64,000 bases of DNA from a candidate division Zixibacteria bacterium RBG-1. Lineage in GTDB: Bacteria > Zixibacteria > MSB-5A5 > DSPP01 > RBG-1. Each line of letters opens with the position of its first letter. Position 1 is the first letter of the stretch. The notes beneath the pieces are model-generated. The model worked only from the letters and a program-made list of their open reading frames with translations, was not told the origin of the DNA and did not search any database. Made by a program: the position numbers and the translations under genes. Below, piece after piece: positions 1 to 7,607 of this stretch. The stretch lies in NCBI GenBank assembly GCA_000447245.1, contig AUYT01000001.1:2040001-2104000 (forward strand), given 5' to 3'.

Positions 1-240
1 TTCAATCTTGCTGATGACAGGTTGGACATATTCTGTCAGGCAGCGGGCACATTCCAGTTTTAGGCGGGCTTTGATTTCTCCCTGACAGTTGAAGCTGTTG
101 CCGACCTTGAGGACCGAAAACTTCATTTTCACCTCAGAGGAAAAATCGATTTCTTCCGGCTTTATATCCAGATCCACCCCTTCGGTTTTAAAGCTTAAAT
201 GGTTTATCCCGTTTTTTAGTTCCTTCAGGATTAGTTTCAT
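1..240 (-). CDS. DUF177/YceD family protein, partial (3' end outside window)
   Basis: The left edge of the window cuts this minus-strand gene. Eighty codons are readable from an ATG at 238-240, giving a protein that begins MKLILKELKNG. C64 and C67 in a CARCL motif match the CxxC pair of the DUF177/YceD family. YceD proteins are linked to 23S rRNA accumulation and usually lie directly upstream of rpmF (ribosomal protein L32), which would then lie just outside the window. There is no Shine-Dalgarno, and a TTGACT/TATTTA promoter ends 8 bases before the ATG, so the message is probably leaderless. The family call rests on an incomplete protein. Confidence 0.72.
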   Translation of the reverse strand, partial: MKLILKELKNGINHLSFKTEGVDLDIKPEEIDFSSEVKMKFSVLKVGNSFNCQGEIKARLKLECARCLTEYVQPVISKIE

Positions 241-248
241 GGGTGTAT

Positions 249-277
249 TAAATATAGGTTTAGTTTACAAAAGTCAA
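249..277 (-). promoter_or_regulatory. Predicted sigma70-type promoter of the yceD-like gene
   Basis: On the minus strand TTGACT (277-272) and TATTTA (254-249) are separated by 17 bases. The -10 box ends only 8 bases before the start codon at 240, which leaves no room for a conventional ribosome binding site. Confidence 0.45.
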
Positions 278-480
278 GTAAAAATTTGAAATCCTCTGGC
301 TAACTTCTTCTGGAAAACATACTTAGGTTAGCTTTGCTCTTTTATACGCATAAGGGCATCAAAAGTATAAAAAAATCTTTGGAAATTTACCTTTTAAATA
401 TTATCGGATAAAGTAGATTGGAATTGATTTTCTGTAGTAAATAAAATGGGTAGGGCGAATCTTCTGACCTCGACCATATG

Positions 481-760
481 CACGCCCTACTTTACCTAGG
501 GGGTAATATCCCCTCTCCTTTTTAGGAGAGGGTGGTTCGGCAAGCTCACCATAAATAGGGAGAGGTAAGTTCTCTAAAAAAATACTAACCCCTCCCTTTC
601 TCTCTCGATTTCACTCGAGATAAACCTCCCCTTAGAGGAGAAGGTAAAAACTCCCTCCCCTGGTAGGGGAGAGGTTAGTCATTCTGAGCGTATGCGAAGA
701 ATCTCGTTTTTAAATTCTCTTATAGAAAACGAGATCCTTCACTGCGTTCAGGATGACAGA
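481..760. repeat. Cluster of dispersed palindromic repeats in a 520-base gene-free region
   Basis: The region 241-760 has no convincing gene. From about 481 on it is a patchwork of short inverted repeats, such as CCCTCTCCT/AGGAGAGGG at 511-532, and CCTCCC-rich pieces. Similar pieces recur at about 3846-3885 and 5243-5321. The segment at 533-551 (GTTCGGCAAGCTCACC) matches in reverse orientation the start of the repeat at about 9495. These look like genome-wide intergenic repeats rather than gene remnants. Confidence 0.65.
678..757. repeat. Long imperfect inverted repeat (MITE/REP-like)
   Basis: The left arm starts GTCATTCTGAGCG and continues to AATCTCGTTTT. The right arm, ending at 757, is its imperfect reverse complement (AAAACGAGATCC to TTCAGGATGAC). 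By eye about three quarters of the roughly 34 arm positions pair. The element ends just before the stop codon of the FG-GAP gene at 761, so it could also serve as that gene's transcription end. Confidence 0.55.
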
Positions 761-2764
761 CTATAAACAGCACACCCCAGTTTTTACTGGAGCAAGTCCT
801 CCTTTGAAAACATAATTGACTAGGTATATTATGTCGGTTAGGTTTGGTGCACCGCCGCCCCCATTGGCATCTCCACGGCACAGAGGCACAGGCGCTATAC
901 TCCCTTTGAAAACATAGTTGACTAAATAAATAATGTCCGTGAGATTGGGGGCACTACCTGAGCCATTGGCATCTCCGGCTCTCTCAGTGCATAATTGGTC
1001 TTGATTGGAGGGTGGACCTTCGTTGCCGGAGAAATCAACGGCTGTGACCCGATAAAAGTAAGCTTTATTCGGATTGCTCAAGGTATCGAATGCCAGAGTA
1101 TCGCTGGTGGCTTTCACCCTTTTGGCTGGAGAAAGAGAAAATCCAGAAACCGTGTCTCGGTAAATGTAGTAAAAATCAAAATCTTCATCTGTAACCGGAG
1201 ACCAATGCAAGCTGGCAATGATCGCAGTGCCTGTGGCTTGCAAATTGGCAGGTGGAGCAGGTACCAAGTTATCCAGTGAATAACCGGAGTCTATCGGGGA
1301 ATCATAGAAGACCACCGGGCTATTGGTGGCGGCTCGGACAAAGAAGACCGACCACTTTAACCCACCACTGACTGTTGAGTCCACTAAGGTTGGAACGATA
1401 CCGTTGTATAAAGTATCACCATAGGCAGAAAAAGTAGCTACCTGTTCCCAGTCAGCCGGCAGAGGACTGTTGAGACTGACTGCTCCATTTATGGTGAGCG
1501 AAGTCGAACCATCAATCCTTCGGAAAATATCATATTTCTTCACCAAGGTGTCCCCTACAGAGGTAGTCTTCCACCTAATTCTGACCTGTTTTCCCTGGTC
1601 ATTACCTACATCGGTAATGGAAATTATCTTGGGCATTGGGGTTAAATTTTTTAAAATTGAAACTGTATTGCTACTGGAGTTTGCCACTGCCAAATCATTA
1701 TCTGTATCCCCGTCTAAATCAGCAGCGAAAACTGAGACAGGCGCGTCTCCTGTGGGGTAGCTAACACTGGGAACAAAGGTCCCATCCCCATTGTTCATGA
1801 AGACTGAAACGTTGGGGCCCCACTCATTTGGCAGGACTAAATCGTTATCTGCATCCCCATCTAAATCAGCTGCAAAAACTGCCCAAGCCCTCACTGCTGC
1901 AAAATCATTTTTGGCAACAAAAGTCCCATCCCCATTGTTCTTCAGGATCGAAACGCTGTAATCACCAAGGTTTGCGGTTGCCAAATCAAAATCGCCATCC
2001 CCGTCTAAATCAGAGGCAAAAACTGAGACAGGAGTAACTCCGGTTGCATAATCAACTTTGGGGGCAAAAGTGCCATCTCCATTGTTCTTCAAGACTGAAA
2101 CGGTGTAGCTGTCACTATTTGCCACTGCCAAATCAAAATCTCCATCCCCATCTAAGTCAGCCGCAAAAACTGAGATAGGCCAGGCTCCGGTTGGGTAATC
2201 AACTTTGGCGGCAAAAGTCCCATCCCCATTGTTCTTTAAGACTGAAACTGTGTTGTCATCATAATTTGCCACTGCTAAATCCCTATCTGTATCCCCGTCT
2301 AAATCAGAGGCAAAAACTGAGTAAGGAGTAGCTCCGGTTGCATAATCAACTTTGGGGGCAAAAGTGCCATCTCCATTGTTCTTCAAGACTGAAACCGTGT
2401 TGCTACCAAGGTTTGCCACTGCCAAATCAAAATCTCCATCCCCGTCTAAATCAGCAGCAAAAACTGAGTAAGGAACTGTTCCGGTTGCGTAATCAACTTT
2501 AGCCGCAAAAGTTCCATCCCCATTGTTCTTTAAAATGGAAACAGAATCGCTAAATAAATTAGCAGTCACTAAATCAAGGTCAACATCTCCGTCAAGATCT
2601 GAAGCAAAGACTGAGAAAGGAAAAACTCCGGTTGCGTAGTCAACTTTGGGTGCAAATCCCTGCCCTAAAACAGAAGAAATAAAAAAGACACTGAAAATTA
2701 AAAAAAATAAAAAAGAAACCCTGAGCAGCTTAAGCTGGCTCAAAGCACTTTTAAAGAGATTCAT
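761..2764 (-). CDS. Secreted FG-GAP repeat protein with doubled dockerin-like C-terminus
   Basis: The 667-residue protein has a signal peptide (hydrophobic core about residues 15-33, then VLGQG). Seven FG-GAP/VCBS-type repeats of about 50 residues follow, each with a DLDGD calcium-binding-like loop and an NNGDGTF turn, probably forming one seven-bladed propeller. After that comes a fibronectin-III-like region (about residues 380-580). The C-terminus holds two dockerin-like repeats (GDANG..., LTDIIYLVNYVFKG) and ends in GVCCL. A good ribosome binding site (GGGAGG) precedes the ATG. The dockerin loops lack several acidic ligands of the canonical motif. Likely exported and surface-exposed; substrate unknown. 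Confidence 0.85.
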   Translation of the reverse strand: MNLFKSALSQLKLLRVSFLFFLIFSVFFISSVLGQGFAPKVDYATGVFPFSVFASDLDGDVDLDLVTANLFSDSVSILKNNGDGTFAAKVDYATGTVPYSVFAADLDGDGDFDLAVANLGSNTVSVLKNNGDGTFAPKVDYATGATPYSVFASDLDGDTDRDLAVANYDDNTVSVLKNNGDGTFAAKVDYPTGAWPISVFAADLDGDGDFDLAVANSDSYTVSVLKNNGDGTFAPKVDYATGVTPVSVFASDLDGDGDFDLATANLGDYSVSILKNNGDGTFVAKNDFAAVRAWAVFAADLDGDADNDLVLPNEWGPNVSVFMNNGDGTFVPSVSYPTGDAPVSVFAADLDGDTDNDLAVANSSSNTVSILKNLTPMPKIISITDVGNDQGKQVRIRWKTTSVGDTLVKKYDIFRRIDGSTSLTINGAVSLNSPLPADWEQVATFSAYGDTLYNGIVPTLVDSTVSGGLKWSVFFVRAATNSPVVFYDSPIDSGYSLDNLVPAPPANLQATGTAIIASLHWSPVTDEDFDFYYIYRDTVSGFSLSPAKRVKATSDTLAFDTLSNPNKAYFYRVTAVDFSGNEGPPSNQDQLCTERAGDANGSGSAPNLTDIIYLVNYVFKGSIAPVPLCRGDANGGGGAPNLTDIIYLVNYVFKGGLAPVKTGVCCL

Positions 2765-3138
2765 TGCACACCTCCCTTAAAATTAATAATTAAAGCTTGA
2801 TATGATTACCCTCCCCTCCGCTGATAATAAACAATATCAAAAAGAACCAAAAGTCAAGTGAAATTTTTCACAAATCAGGAATTGTTCTTAATAACAAGGG
2901 AGGTTTATATACTAAGTGGATTCAATTTAGTAGCTAAGTTGTGTCGGGAGCTTCTCCCGACACCTGCACTTTCCATCAGGATTCATGCTGCAATTGTAGC
3001 GTCGCGACTTGTCCCGAAAAACATGAGGGGTTCATCGCACAATTTTGTCGGATAAATCCTTCGACAAAGCTCAGGACGCGTCCGACCGCTACAACTACTG
3101 AAATGAGTAGCTCCTGTCGGAACAGTTAAAAATAAATT
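2765..3138. repeat. Gene-free region with palindromic repeats
   Basis: No credible gene lies here. It holds a perfect hairpin at 2941-2963 (GTGTCGGGAG, CTT loop, CTCCCGACAC) and related pieces near 3000-3125. The same hairpin recurs at 3786-3808. Near 2815-2860 on the minus strand there is a TTGACT box that may belong to the FG-GAP gene's promoter. Small open frames across the repeats lack coding character. Confidence 0.6.
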
Positions 3139-3765
3139 TCAAGACCAGCCCTGCAAATAAAACCAGCCAGCTCGGTTGAGCACATCTTGGGAGTAGTTTC
3201 TTCCGGTAGTGATAAAATCTATCTCATATCCTTTTTCGATTGTTTTCAACATTTTACCCAAACCGCAGTTATAAGATGAAAGTGTTGCTCTAATAAGCTG
3301 GCTATTGTTCAGTTTAAATTTTCTCAGCAAAACTTTCCGATTATCAAACAGAAGTTTAACTCCGTAAAAAATATTTTCTCTAGCATCCTTCCAATTACCG
3401 TTTCGGGCAAATTCATGATAATCAAAATCAATCTGTAAAAGTCCCCGCCCAAAACCCAACCTATCCGGTGGAAGCGGGGTGGTGCGAAAAGGTTTGGTTT
3501 TAATTCGAGGAACAAAATCACCCGTTCCTTCCGGTCCGGGTGGAAACAAAGCCAGTCCCCAATGAGATTCTCTTGAACCCAAGCCGGCTATGATGCAGGA
3601 TTGCAAGTTAAATTTTTGCGCCGCTTCTTCTATTATGGCTTCATATTTAGCGGCTTCTTGTAATTGCTTTAAAAGTGAGGGATGGTCATTGGGAAAAGTA
3701 GTCGAAAGAAAATTAATAGAAGTGTAGTCATGGCCTTTATATAAAGATAAAAAGGTACCACTCAT
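3139..3765 (-). CDS. Goose-type lysozyme-like (GH23-fold) protein
   Basis: The 208-residue protein follows the goose-type lysozyme pattern. GSRESHWG holds the candidate catalytic E66, GRGLLQIDFDYH has D113 where g-type enzymes carry a catalytic-site aspartate, SSYNCGLG (163-170) matches the SAYNAGAG segment, and the C-terminus ends YSQDVLNRAGWFYLQG. Such enzymes cleave the MurNAc-GlcNAc linkage of peptidoglycan. No signal peptide or membrane segment is visible and no Shine-Dalgarno precedes the ATG, so either a start was missed or export is unusual. It stands alone between repeats, with no phage genes nearby. Fold call is good; activity is inferred. Confidence 0.75.
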   Translation of the reverse strand: MSGTFLSLYKGHDYTSINFLSTTFPNDHPSLLKQLQEAAKYEAIIEEAAQKFNLQSCIIAGLGSRESHWGLALFPPGPEGTGDFVPRIKTKPFRTTPLPPDRLGFGRGLLQIDFDYHEFARNGNWKDARENIFYGVKLLFDNRKVLLRKFKLNNSQLIRATLSSYNCGLGKMLKTIEKGYEIDFITTGRNYSQDVLNRAGWFYLQGWS

Positions 3766-3785
3766 AGAAGAATTTTTATCAGGTT

Positions 3786-3885
3786 GTGTCGGGAGTTACT
3801 CCCGACACCCTCTTCGTCAGGAGTAGCTCCTGACGAAACAATGAAATTCCCTCTCCTCTTAGGGGAGGGTCAGGGAGGGGTTAGT
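3786..3885. repeat. Three consecutive palindromic repeats
   Basis: Two near-perfect hairpins sit side by side: GTGTCGGGAG/CTCCCGACAC at 3786-3808 and TTCGTCAGGAG/CTCCTGACGAA at 3813-3837. A CCCTCTCC/GGGGAGGG-type element follows at about 3848-3870. They fill the gap between the lysozyme-like gene and the EndoQ gene. The first is the same unit as at 2941-2963. Confidence 0.65.
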
Positions 3886-3899
3886 TCTCATCAGTTTAT

Positions 3900-5162
3900 C
3901 TAACCAAACAAACCTAACTGGTCAGTAGGTTTTACCTCAGCTGGTTTTGTCTCTGCATCCTCAAAAAGAGAAATCTTCCCATACACCCCGTCATACCCCG
4001 GAGTAATTTTCACTTTCCCTTCCCTCATTTTTTTCAACCCTTCCGCCACTTTGGGACTGGCAACTTTGGCAAAATCTTCTGCGGAAATATCCAACAAAAT
4101 GTTAAACTCCGAACCAAACTCTTCAATCAGACGAAAATACTCTTTTTCCACTGCCTTACTTTCCACTCCCTGATGGAAAGCCGAGGCGATAATTTCAATT
4201 AAGGGAATCATATTTTTGTAGGGAATGGCCTGGTCGGGCAGATATCCGGTAGACCGGTCAGCCAATCTATCCACCCGGTTCATAACTCCGATAGTCAGTT
4301 TTTTGTGACAGACCGGGCAGACACTATTGTGTCTCTTACTCTCTTCCGGAGAAAATAAAATCCCGCAATCGCGGTGACCGTCATAATGATACTTTCCCTC
4401 CTCCGGAAAAAATTCCACCGTGTACAAAAATTTCTTGCTATCTCTATTTTTCAGAATATCCCTGATTTCAAAATAATCTAACTTACAGTCAAATATATTT
4501 GCCTCTCTCCCCAATTTGGATGGCGAATGAGCATCAGAGTTAGAAATCAAAGTTATTTTATCCAAAGCTGACCATCTCCAGTTCATCAAAGGGTCGGAGG
4601 ATAAACCGGTCTCGATGGCAAAGATATATTTGGCATATTCACCGAAACATTCTTCGATAGAATCGAAGCCGGAATTAGAGCCGAAAATGGAAAACCAGGG
4701 AGTCCAGGCATGGGCCGGCACGATAAAAAAATCTGGTGAAACATCCAAAACCATCTTGGCTAAATCTTTGGAGGAGAAACCGAAAGTCGGTCTGCCATCC
4801 GAGGCAAGTTTTCCGAATTTAGATAATTTGGCATTAAGTTTTTCTACCAGCTCCAAACTGGGAGCAAACAGGATATTATGAATCTTTCTCAAGCGGCTGT
4901 TTTGAGAATAGACATTGGAAACTTCCACGGTCAAAATGAACTGTATGGTGCTATCCGAATTTTTTAGTTTAAAAAGTCCGGCTCCGGTCGGCTCTAGTTT
5001 GGTTTTTAATTCATACAAATAAGCCGGATGGGTAAAATCACCAGTGCCGATTAAATTTATCCCTTTTATCTTCCCCCATTTCACCAGACTCTCTACTTCC
5101 ATATCCGGACTGGTGGCACGACTATGTTTGGAGTGCAGATGGAAATCGGCGATTATTCTCAT
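3900..5162 (-). CDS. Endonuclease Q-family PHP-domain protein
   Basis: The 420-residue protein begins MRIIADFHLHSKHSRATS. The HxH motif (H8, H10) and the following GTGDFTHP block are typical of EndoQ-type PHP nucleases. Other likely metal ligands are E80, H151 and D210/H212 (SNSDAHSPSKLG). A zinc-finger-like insert holds C266, C282 and C285 (CPVCH). EndoQ proteins, first described in Thermococcales, nick DNA 5' of deaminated bases such as hypoxanthine and uracil and at abasic sites. Length and motif order fit the family. The C-terminal 40 residues are charged and end in QLGLF, which resembles a sliding-clamp-binding (PIP-like) tail; that last point is inference. Confidence 0.8.
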   Translation of the reverse strand: MRIIADFHLHSKHSRATSPDMEVESLVKWGKIKGINLIGTGDFTHPAYLYELKTKLEPTGAGLFKLKNSDSTIQFILTVEVSNVYSQNSRLRKIHNILFAPSLELVEKLNAKLSKFGKLASDGRPTFGFSSKDLAKMVLDVSPDFFIVPAHAWTPWFSIFGSNSGFDSIEECFGEYAKYIFAIETGLSSDPLMNWRWSALDKITLISNSDAHSPSKLGREANIFDCKLDYFEIRDILKNRDSKKFLYTVEFFPEEGKYHYDGHRDCGILFSPEESKRHNSVCPVCHKKLTIGVMNRVDRLADRSTGYLPDQAIPYKNMIPLIEIIASAFHQGVESKAVEKEYFRLIEEFGSEFNILLDISAEDFAKVASPKVAEGLKKMREGKVKITPGYDGVYGKISLFEDAETKPAEVKPTDQLGLFG

Positions 5163-5242
5163 TTTCCTCCCTGATTACCTGATAAGAAAATATCATTATC
5201 ATCGAAAAGCAAGTTGAAAATTCAAAATACATATTATCCAAA

Positions 5243-5321
5243 CTAACCCCTCCCTAGCCCTCCCCTTAAAGGAGAGGGAACAAAAACCCCCTCCCTTCCG
5301 AGAGAAAGAGAGGGTGGGGTG
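5243..5321. repeat. CCTCCC/GGGAGG dispersed repeat
   Basis: This stretch of CTCCC and GGGAG runs resembles the elements near 511-665 and 3846-3885. Its core is a CCCTCCCC/GGAGAGGG palindrome. It lies in the divergent region between the EndoQ and FabL-like genes. Confidence 0.5.
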
Positions 5322-5331
5322 GAAAAATAAC

Positions 5332-5359
5332 TTGAAAAAATTTTCAAAAGAAATATATT
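5332..5359 (+). promoter_or_regulatory. Predicted promoter of the fabL-like gene
   Basis: TTGAAA (5332-5337) and TATATT (5354-5359) are separated by 16 bases, 25 bases upstream of the ATG at 5385. The start is preceded by GAAAGGAAAAAG, an acceptable Shine-Dalgarno. Confidence 0.4.
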
Positions 5360-5384
5360 AAGACTTAATCTTGAAAGGAAAAAG

Positions 5385-6146
5385 ATGAGCAATCAAATTT
5401 TAAAGGGAAAAGTGGCTCTGGTGACCGGCGGCTCCCGGGGAATCGGACGAGCTACGGCTTTGAAATTGGCGGACATGGGAGCAGATTTAGCGATTAATTT
5501 TTTTAGGAGCCGGAACAAAGCCGAGGAGACCCAGAAGGAGATTCAAGCCAAAGGAAGAAAATGTATTGTTATCCGGGCCAATATGAATGACCCGGAGAGT
5601 ATAAAAAAACTGTTCGAAGAGTACAAAAAAGAGTATGGAAAACTGGATATTTTTATCAACAATGCCGCTATGGCGATGTTTGGTCCTACTGCTGAAATGT
5701 CTTTAAAAGGTTGGGAAGTAACATTTGATGCTAATACCCGGGCTTACTTTTTATGCGCTCAAGAGGCCTATAATTTAATGGCTCCTAATGGTGGAGGGAA
5801 AATTGTGGCTATGACCAGCTACGGCTCGGTCAGATATATTCCGGGATATTCTGCTCTTGGTTCATCGAAAGCAGCTATAGAAGCTTTGACCAGATATTTA
5901 GGAGTAGAATTTGCCCCTAAAAATATTAATGTCAACTGCGTTTCCGGGGGAGCTGTGGATACTGATTCTTTGAGGGTTTTGCCCAATTCTCAGATAATAG
6001 TGGATGAGTCGATTAAAAGAACTCCGGCTGGCAGAATCGGAACCCCGGAGGATATTGCCAAGGTGGTTTGTTTTTTGTGCACGGATGAGGCGGAGTGGAT
6101 TAGGGGACAGACGATTGTGGCAGATGGGGGATTTTCGCTGATCTAA
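5385..6146 (+). CDS. fabL: Enoyl-[acyl-carrier-protein] reductase, FabL type (SDR family)
   Basis: The 253-residue short-chain dehydrogenase has the cofactor motif GGSRGIG (15-21), the NNAA motif (92-95) and the catalytic pair Y155 and K162. The spacing is Y-x6-K, which marks enoyl-ACP reductases (FabI, FabL, InhA) and differs from the Y-x3-K of FabG-type ketoreductases. Much of the sequence resembles Bacillus FabL, including VSGGAVDTD and IRGQTIVADGG. It would carry out the last reduction of fatty-acid elongation with NAD(P)H. It stands alone between convergent neighbours. A ketoreductase role cannot be excluded without assay, but the Y-x6-K spacing argues against it. Confidence 0.75.
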   Translation: MSNQILKGKVALVTGGSRGIGRATALKLADMGADLAINFFRSRNKAEETQKEIQAKGRKCIVIRANMNDPESIKKLFEEYKKEYGKLDIFINNAAMAMFGPTAEMSLKGWEVTFDANTRAYFLCAQEAYNLMAPNGGGKIVAMTSYGSVRYIPGYSALGSSKAAIEALTRYLGVEFAPKNINVNCVSGGAVDTDSLRVLPNSQIIVDESIKRTPAGRIGTPEDIAKVVCFLCTDEAEWIRGQTIVADGGFSLI

Positions 6147-6154
6147 AAATATTT

Positions 6155-7407
6155 CTACAAACAGCACTCTTTAGATTTAAGTGGTTTGGGTCCACCCTTA
6201 AAGACATAATTAACCTCGACGATAATGTCTGGTAAAGTAATTTTACCATCTGCATTGGCATCTCCACGGCAAGCTGGATCAGGTTTAGGTGCTCCTTTAA
6301 AGATATGGTTCACAAGTGTAATTATGTCTGGCAAAGTCACTTTCCCATCACCGTTAGCATCTCCAGCTGTATCAACACAGGCAAACTGTACATACTTGAT
6401 AGTAGCGTAATCATAATCAAAAGTGCCAGTGCCATCGCTCTCACCAGTCACATACACATTCCCACTGTCATCTACAGCTAGGGCGGAAGCCTCATCAAAA
6501 CCATTCTCCAGACCATTGTATCTTCTGACCCAGAGAGTATCTCCAAAAGAATTATACTTAATGGTAGCGTAATCAAAAGAAGTATCACTGCCAACGCTCC
6601 TACCAGTCACATACACATTCCCACTGGCATCTACGGCTAGGGCGGAAGCATCGTCATCACTATTCCCCGGACCAGTGTATCTTCTGACCCAGAGAGTATC
6701 TCCAGCAGAGGAATACTTAATGGTAGCGTAATCATAATCAAAAAAGCCAGTGCCATCGCTCCTACCAGTCACATACACATTCCCACTGACATCTACGGCT
6801 AGGGCGGAAGCCTCATCAAAAAAATTCCCCGGACCAGTGTATCTTCTGACCCAGAGAGTATCTCCAAAAGAATTATACTTAATGGTAGCGTAATCAAAAG
6901 AAGTATCACTGCCAACGCTCCTACCAGTCACATACACATTTCCACTAGCATCTACGGCTAGGGCGGAAGCTCCATCCTCGTGAAAATTCCCCGGGCCAGT
7001 GTATCTTCTGACCCATAACGTATCTCCGTTAGCAGCATACTTGATGGTGTTATAATCCGCACCACCTCCATTTACAACACTCCAACCAGTCACATAGAGG
7101 TTGCCATCGGAATCGAGAACTAAGGCATCAGCTTGATCGCTACCGTTACCCGGTCCGTCATAACGTCGGACCCATAAGGAAGCTCCATTAGGTGAATATT
7201 TAATGGTCGCAAAATCATAATTAATTCCATTGGTGCTATAACCCGTCACATAAACATTGCCACTATCATCCACTGTCAAAGCATTGGCTACATCCTCGCC
7301 GCTCCCAGTTCCATCGTATCTTCTCACCCACCCAGTATCCACCTGCGCAAAAACCGGAACATAAGAAAAAATTACAAAAAGAAGAAAAAATATCTGCGAA
7401 TAAACAT
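6155..7407 (-). CDS. Secreted SBBP-type beta-propeller with dockerin-like C-terminus; frameshift in the signal peptide
   Basis: Seven or so repeats of about 52 residues (WVRRYTGPGN, ALAVDASGNVYVTG, DYATIKY) form an SBBP-type propeller. Two dockerin-like repeats (GDANGDGKVTLPDII) and an ECCL end follow. The open frame as read begins only at a GTG near 7342, directly after PVFAQ, which looks like the end of a signal peptide. An ATG at 7407 with a strong GGAGG site is in another frame and stops after 11 codons. Adding one base to the A6 run at 7385-7390 joins that ATG to a perfect signal peptide (RRYFFLLFVIFSYVPVFAQ). So the gene most likely starts at 7407 and is broken, or misread, by one base in the homopolymer. 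Export is implied. Confidence 0.78.
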
Positions 7408-7439
7408 GTTGTCCTCCTTGAAAATTTTTGAGATATCCC

Positions 7440-7468
7440 AGTATAACTAATTTTTATTCAAAAGTCAA
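7440..7468 (-). promoter_or_regulatory. Predicted promoter of the SBBP/dockerin gene
   Basis: On the minus strand TTGACT (7468-7463) and TATACT (7445-7440) are separated by 17 bases. Transcription would start near 7433, leaving a leader of about 25 bases that carries GGAGG before the ATG at 7407. This supports 7407 as the true start of that gene. Confidence 0.6.
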
Positions 7469-7477
7469 GAACTATTT

Positions 7478-7513
7478 TTACAAACAGCAGGCTCCGGTTT
7501 TTATCTGAACAAG
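7478..7513 (-). pseudogene. Remnant of a dockerin-protein C-terminus
   Basis: On the minus strand twelve codons ending in a stop read LVQIKTGACCL. They match the last residues of the FG-GAP protein (LAPVKTGVCCL) and resemble the ECCL end of the SBBP protein. No open frame continues upstream. It is probably the scar of a lost or recombined dockerin gene next to the SBBP gene. Confidence 0.55.
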
Positions 7514-7566
7514 AAATTTCAGAAAATTAAATTGTTTTTTGTCTGGAAATTAAAACCATTTTTAAC

Positions 7567-7594
7567 TTGACTTATTTTTTAAAATTTTTATTTT
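7567..7594 (+). promoter_or_regulatory. Predicted promoter of the CDP-alcohol phosphatidyltransferase gene
   Basis: TTGACT (7567-7572) and TATTTT (7589-7594) are separated by 16 bases. The ATG is at 7608, about 13 bases past the -10 box, with no Shine-Dalgarno. The transcript is probably leaderless or nearly so. Confidence 0.45.
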
Positions 7595-7607
7595 AGTTTT
7601 TTACATT

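Noticed and set aside
1828-2037. Plus-strand open frame opposite the FG-GAP gene
   Set aside because: It is a shadow of the repeats on the other strand, with biased His/Gln composition.
761-2764. CRISPR-like periodicity of about 150 bases
   Set aside because: The repeats are in frame and encode FG-GAP units of one protein; unit size and divergence do not fit CRISPR.
2858-3129. Two overlapping short open frames on the plus strand
   Set aside because: They lie across palindromic repeats, show no ribosome binding site and no protein-like composition.
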